DNA of 26,554 bases from a virus, in IMG/VR virus record IMGVR_UViG_3300030202_002357, positions 647 to 27,200 of that record; one strand, written 5' to 3'. Position numbers and translations under genes: made by a program. Under the pieces are notes generated by a model that saw only the letters and a list, made by a program, of their open reading frames with translations, ran no database searches and was not told where the DNA came from. Positions 24,001 through 26,554 of the stretch are shown here, one piece after another (position 1 is the first letter of the stretch; every line of letters starts with the position of its first letter).

Positions 24001-25029
24001 CTTGCTCAATACGCTCTTGCAGGCAATATTCGTGGCAACCTACCTCCTGGTAAGCAAGACCAACGTTACTGGAGACAAAATAATATTCAGCCAAAGATGA
24101 TCAAGATCTTAGGTAATTGGGTTTCGTATGACGGTATCCCACCGTTCGATCCTGTTCTATCGATCATTGGTGATATGGCGTACCACGCTAATCACATTGG
24201 CCCTAAGGCTATAGAAGATACGATGGGTCAAATAGCTTGGACATTTGCCCAAAGCTTTACCGAATCAACTCCTATTCAAGGCTTAGAACCACTTGTACAA
24301 ATAGCAGGTGGCGATAGAGGCGCTGCATTACAACGATTTATCGCTAATGAAACACGTTCAATGATCCCGATGAGTGGTGCTCTTGGAGCTACTGCTAATG
24401 CAGTCAGTATTGCCCAAAAAGATATTTATAATGATTGGCGTACTTATTTAATGAACCGGTTACCTGGTGTCAATACGTTGCTTCCTGAGCAAATTGACCC
24501 CTGGACTGGTGATTCTATTCGTGATATCGATAATCCTATGCTTAGGATCCTTAATGCTTTGAGCCCTATCAAAGTGAGTGGTGAAAAAGAAGACTGGCGT
24601 CAATGGTTACTTAGTACAGGCTTTAATCAAACCTCTATGCTTCGTAAAGACTCTAGTGGTGAGTATGAATTTTCACCCACTGAACGTGAAACCATCATGA
24701 AATATGTTGGTGAACAAGAGTTGTGGCGTGAAATTGATAAAATTAAAGATGATCCTGAATATAATGCCTTCTTAGATGATCTTCGTAATCATCGTAACTC
24801 AGGCAAGGATTCTAATGTGGTTGATTTGCCACCAGGCACAGGTCCAGTCTATGACAAGATCCGAAAAATACTTAAGCAAGGTTTAGAACGAGCTGAACAA
24901 AAGGCTCTGCGTAACGGTGACATTCCTGTCGATACTATTCTTGGAGCAAAACTTGCGAAGAAATATCTTCGTTTCGGTAATATTCAAGAGGCTATCAACG
25001 TACAACAAGAAACTCTTCAACAACAATAA
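21019..25029 (+). CDS. Large internal virion protein, DNA ejection (T7 gp16-like)
   Basis: At 1336 residues this matches T7 gp16 in length (1318) and position. gp16 is ejected first and forms the channel across the cytoplasmic membrane. The N-terminal 70 residues are a charged Glu/Lys/Gln segment, followed by hydrophobic segments at about 88-117 (LAPVVTAAAGLPFIDLGMDV) and 138-157 (REVTGVIVPSIVGAAALAP). There is no N-terminal lytic transglycosylase motif of the T7 kind; a lysozyme domain is found on gp15 instead. The central and C-terminal parts (RWMRWNRHMGHNPVMRWG, PPLTPFFMFPNTGVNWVRKS) resemble internal proteins of cyanopodoviruses. An AAGGA Shine-Dalgarno lies at 21006-21010. The stop overlaps the tail fibre ATG (TAATG). 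Confidence 0.88.
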   Translation: MDSYNPSGLSEEELKRLYDTEVQEYTGDPNDSSTPNTTPGQKRLKQREAERLEKERVEEEKKEQAQYNYSTQSGRYSAGTEADYKAMEVLAPVVTAAAGLPFIDLGMDVVGMAGGQAIDDAWDEKTKFQSPLSQGIREVTGVIVPSIVGAAALAPRVGSMVFNATKGSGIARGLAKVFTTAAVDVGVVGVSDYSERDEGVASALDGFLDDMGNPLGMNIPDAWQVMDGDSPPVRRVKLMMESGIFSLAGDAVGYLLQRGKGPMEWMIPKEEIAENYKLNAALENPDPYSVKRTHQIDEELLLANETRLGKFLSKQEEEVLDAKVTQLQQEKDEIIDEVVRTGNSRVTEDPLESYVQKQDASRDWQTDEIGSRKLMADPQYNKFDPPPGAAARNAADIATMELMPQKGVPTPVVTDPMLQDGLGVNGSSREVIVSIAEDKAQAGIYDAAWGNMRLTSQSIEDSGWRTLREILEAEDVDQLKSLFLNKRENRELAKGVNALVLTDPEAMEVGPALQALTAMYLDGDVAKTSARVMKTTGLEIEAISESLNKFKGAVDPDRATQIITDKMSFLFEEYGLNKSIAGWSLANKRFWGFKKKSPKQTYDEITELVTKNRENAINMYSNMKRLREQNPQAAHTLAMAYDLTNGEVDTLVKMTKWARKQMNPGSLLYNADGNLNLFAKGLKQIRYNNVLSGLSAMTAAVGNGSALILKPIEYMAGAGLSMDTHRMRAGLYAFNSFDAQGPALKDAFEMFKKASKDPQSVMDRLRKDYQFSDDARWEVLERIEDLALQEGKTGDAYMIRWMRWNRHMGHNPVMRWGTNAMLGIDTYSNTLLATANSKFRAYDEVLSGGGNLTKGNLDAAAKKHYKNIFDDNGMVSDKWLKHTSGELALNADTSIADSITAITNRIPPLTPFFMFPNTGVNWVRKSLTYLPVANLVDSRTRKTLLAGNNQEKIIEALAAHGIDASKEPQFMMIYKNLKAEYNGRLAMGTGLSLGLAQYALAGNIRGNLPPGKQDQRYWRQNNIQPKMIKILGNWVSYDGIPPFDPVLSIIGDMAYHANHIGPKAIEDTMGQIAWTFAQSFTESTPIQGLEPLVQIAGGDRGAALQRFIANETRSMIPMSGALGATANAVSIAQKDIYNDWRTYLMNRLPGVNTLLPEQIDPWTGDSIRDIDNPMLRILNALSPIKVSGEKEDWRQWLLSTGFNQTSMLRKDSSGEYEFSPTERETIMKYVGEQELWREIDKIKDDPEYNAFLDDLRNHRNSGKDSNVVDLPPGTGPVYDKIRKILKQGLERAEQKALRNGDIPVDTILGAKLAKKYLRFGNIQEAINVQQETLQQQ

Positions 25030-26554
25030 TGGCAACATTTCAGACTTACAATGGGAATGGATCTACTACGGCTTTTACGTTTACCTTTCCCTATATTAAT
25101 ACAGACGACATAAAAGCTAGTATTAGTGATGTTGTTACTACAGCTTTCTCTGTTAGTGGCTCTACTCTGACTTTTAATACTGCACCTGCATCAGGCACTA
25201 ATAACGTAAAAATTTTTAGGGAAACAAATAACACCACTATCCAGGCTGACTTTCAGTCTGGTAGTGCTTTACGAGCTGTTGACCTAAACGATAACTTCAC
25301 CCAAGTTCTATATGTAACGCAAGAGGCTACTGACGACGCTGACAGTGCAAAAACTGAAGCAACCACTGCTTCTACAAATGCTACTGCTGCAGCTGCTTCT
25401 GCATCTGCTGCTCAGACTAGTGCTAGTGCTGCTCAAACCAGCGCTAGTGCTGCTCAAACCAGCGCCACCTCAGCTCAAACTTCAGCTACAGCTGCTTCAC
25501 AAGACGCTACTTCAGCGTTAGCAACCGCAAATACTGCCAACACTACAGCTAATACTGCTTCTACTAATGCTAGTGCTGCAGTTTCTACAGCTAATACAGC
25601 ATCAACTAATGCTACAACTGCACTTACTAACTCTCGTGAATCTGATGGTAGTGGTGGTTTTAATACAGCTATTAGTATCGCAAATAATGCATCAACTAAT
25701 GCTACTAATGCTGTATCTACGTCTAATACTGCGTCTACAAATGCATCAAATGCTGTAAGTACAGCTAATACTGCTGCTAGTAATGCTTCTACTGCATTGT
25801 CTACAGCAAACACGGCATTAACTAATGCAAATACTGCTGTAACTACAGCAAATACAGCTGATACTAATGCAACTGCAGCTCAATCTGCTGCGTCTACTGC
25901 TGCGTCTAACGCAACAGCTGCTCAAACGAGTGCCACTTCTGCACAAACCAGTGCTACAGCGGCTCAAACTTCAGCCACTGCGGCTCAAACCTCAGCTGCT
26001 GCTTCTGAAAATGTTGCTGAAGCATTCACTGCAACTGGTACTCCTGCAACTGCACTGTTAGTTGATGTACCAATCGATGTTGCAAATGGTGTAAAGCTAC
26101 CTACTAATGCCAATAGCTACGATCAAGAAGGTGCTATTCGCTATAATACCACTCTAGATAAGATTGAGATTCGCAAAGGTAGCGGTTGGAGCACTGCTGC
26201 AGGTGGTGCAAATATTAGTTCCACACCGCCTACACTCGCTAGTGCTGGTGATGTTTGGTATGACCATGATAATGGACGTGCATATGTCTATTATAATGAT
26301 GGTGATAGTAACCAATGGGTTGAGATGAACCCAAGTTGGAATGGATATGTAGCAGATAATAGTATTAGTAGTGCTAAGATTATTGATGGTTCAATTGTTG
26401 ATGCTGATATTAATGCGTCAGCAGCAATTGCTGGTACGAAGGTAAGTCCTAATTTCGGTAGTCAGAATGTATTGACGACTGGATCGGTTGGGATTGGAAC
26501 GTCGTCGCCTAATGCTGAACTACACGTTGGTGGAACTGAGCCCCACATTGACAT
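25029..26554 (+). CDS. Tail fibre protein, N-terminal part (T7 gp17-like), cut by the window end
   Basis: ATG 25029 overlaps the gp16 stop (TAATG), and the frame stays open to the end: 508 codons. Residues 1 to about 105 match the T7 gp17 tail-attachment domain: an ATFQTYNGNGSTTAFTFTFP start, then DFQSGSALRAVDLNDNFTQV, which aligns with the T7 DGSILRAYDLN segment. Residues about 110-323 are pure Ala/Thr/Ser/Asn/Gln heptads, a likely trimeric coiled-coil shaft. Then come SGDVWYDHD-like and NGRAYVYYNDGDSNQWVEMN segments and a repeat-prone beta segment (KIIDGSIVDADINASAAI, VGIGTSSPNAELHV), both common in cyanophage fibres. The receptor-binding tip is outside the window. Confidence 0.92.
   Translation, partial: MATFQTYNGNGSTTAFTFTFPYINTDDIKASISDVVTTAFSVSGSTLTFNTAPASGTNNVKIFRETNNTTIQADFQSGSALRAVDLNDNFTQVLYVTQEATDDADSAKTEATTASTNATAAAASASAAQTSASAAQTSASAAQTSATSAQTSATAASQDATSALATANTANTTANTASTNASAAVSTANTASTNATTALTNSRESDGSGGFNTAISIANNASTNATNAVSTSNTASTNASNAVSTANTAASNASTALSTANTALTNANTAVTTANTADTNATAAQSAASTAASNATAAQTSATSAQTSATAAQTSATAAQTSAAASENVAEAFTATGTPATALLVDVPIDVANGVKLPTNANSYDQEGAIRYNTTLDKIEIRKGSGWSTAAGGANISSTPPTLASAGDVWYDHDNGRAYVYYNDGDSNQWVEMNPSWNGYVADNSISSAKIIDGSIVDADINASAAIAGTKVSPNFGSQNVLTTGSVGIGTSSPNAELHVGGTEPHID
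25404..25487 (+). repeat. 21-bp tandem repeats in the tail fibre, first block
   Basis: Four 21-base units (starting 25404, 25425, 25446, 25467) encode variants of SAAQTSA. Units two and three differ by a single base. The 21-base period equals one coiled-coil heptad, so unit gain or loss keeps both frame and heptad register. Confidence 0.85.
25914..25997 (+). repeat. 21-bp tandem repeats in the tail fibre, second block
   Basis: Four 21-base units (starting 25914, 25935, 25956, 25977) encode TAAQTSA or TSAQTSA. They are more diverged in DNA than in protein, suggesting an older duplication held by selection on the heptad. The region between the two blocks continues the same seven-residue period with NTASTNA-type units. 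Confidence 0.83.

Noticed and set aside
25475-25813. 112-codon minus-strand frame, Ala/Val-rich
   Set aside because: It is the complement of the tail-fibre heptad repeat and repeats with the same period, so it is a composition artefact.
1-26554. tRNA genes, CRISPR arrays, transposases, integrase or attachment sites
   Set aside because: No cloverleaf, spaced repeats, DDE/serine/tyrosine recombinase motifs or insertion-sequence ends were noticed by eye; repeats found lie inside coding sequence or the capsid leader.

Overview
The window is about 26.5 kb of a T7-like podovirus (Autographiviridae-type) that infects marine cyanobacteria (Synechococcus or Prochlorococcus). The evidence is a T7-ordered set of replication, head and tail genes, all on the + strand and tightly packed, together with a photosystem II psbA gene, a cyanobacterial-type glutamine riboswitch, a MazG-like protein and a phage ribonucleotide reductase. 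The phage RNA polymerase, single-strand binding protein, packaging and lysis genes are not in the window, and the tail fibre gene runs off the right edge, so this is an internal piece of the genome.

Layout. (1) 1-1283, host-takeover module: psbA (D1, Glu130 form), then a structured leader of the Downstream-peptide (glutamine-II riboswitch) type and a 36-residue peptide with a YRG motif. (2) 1283-6254, DNA metabolism: endonuclease I (T7 gp3), a small basic protein, primase-helicase (gp4), DNA polymerase (gp5) split into an exonuclease ORF and a polymerase ORF in different frames, a LAGLIDADG homing endonuclease overlapping the end of the polymerase, and a 5'-3' exonuclease (gp6). (3) 6232-9167, nucleotide metabolism and small proteins: an unknown protein, a DUF3310 protein, a MazG-like pyrophosphohydrolase, class I-like ribonucleotide reductase alpha and beta subunits, and a small unknown protein. 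(4) 9160-26554, morphogenesis: a Lys-rich protein, portal (gp8), scaffold (gp9), a mini acidic ORF, a structured intergenic region, capsid (gp10), an intrinsic terminator, tail adaptor and nozzle (gp11, gp12), internal/ejectosome proteins (gp14, gp15 with a C-terminal lysozyme domain, a 58-residue ORF, gp16) and the tail fibre (gp17, partial).

How it works together. D1 would keep photosynthetic electron flow going during infection. Endonuclease I and the gp6 exonuclease would break down host DNA, and ribonucleotide reductase with MazG would supply or tune nucleotides for the gp4/gp5 replisome. The structural genes build the capsid and short tail, with gp14, gp15 and gp16 ejected to form the DNA conduit. 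Many genes abut or overlap by 1-4 bases (TAATG or ATGA), which suggests translational coupling.

The most notable items are the glutamine-type riboswitch with its YRG peptide directly behind psbA, the frame-split DNA polymerase, a homing endonuclease with no conventional start near its domain, a ribonucleotide reductase beta subunit with Leu at the usual radical-tyrosine site, and two perfect 12-bp palindromes in front of the capsid gene. All functional calls rest on motif recognition by eye; no database search was run.
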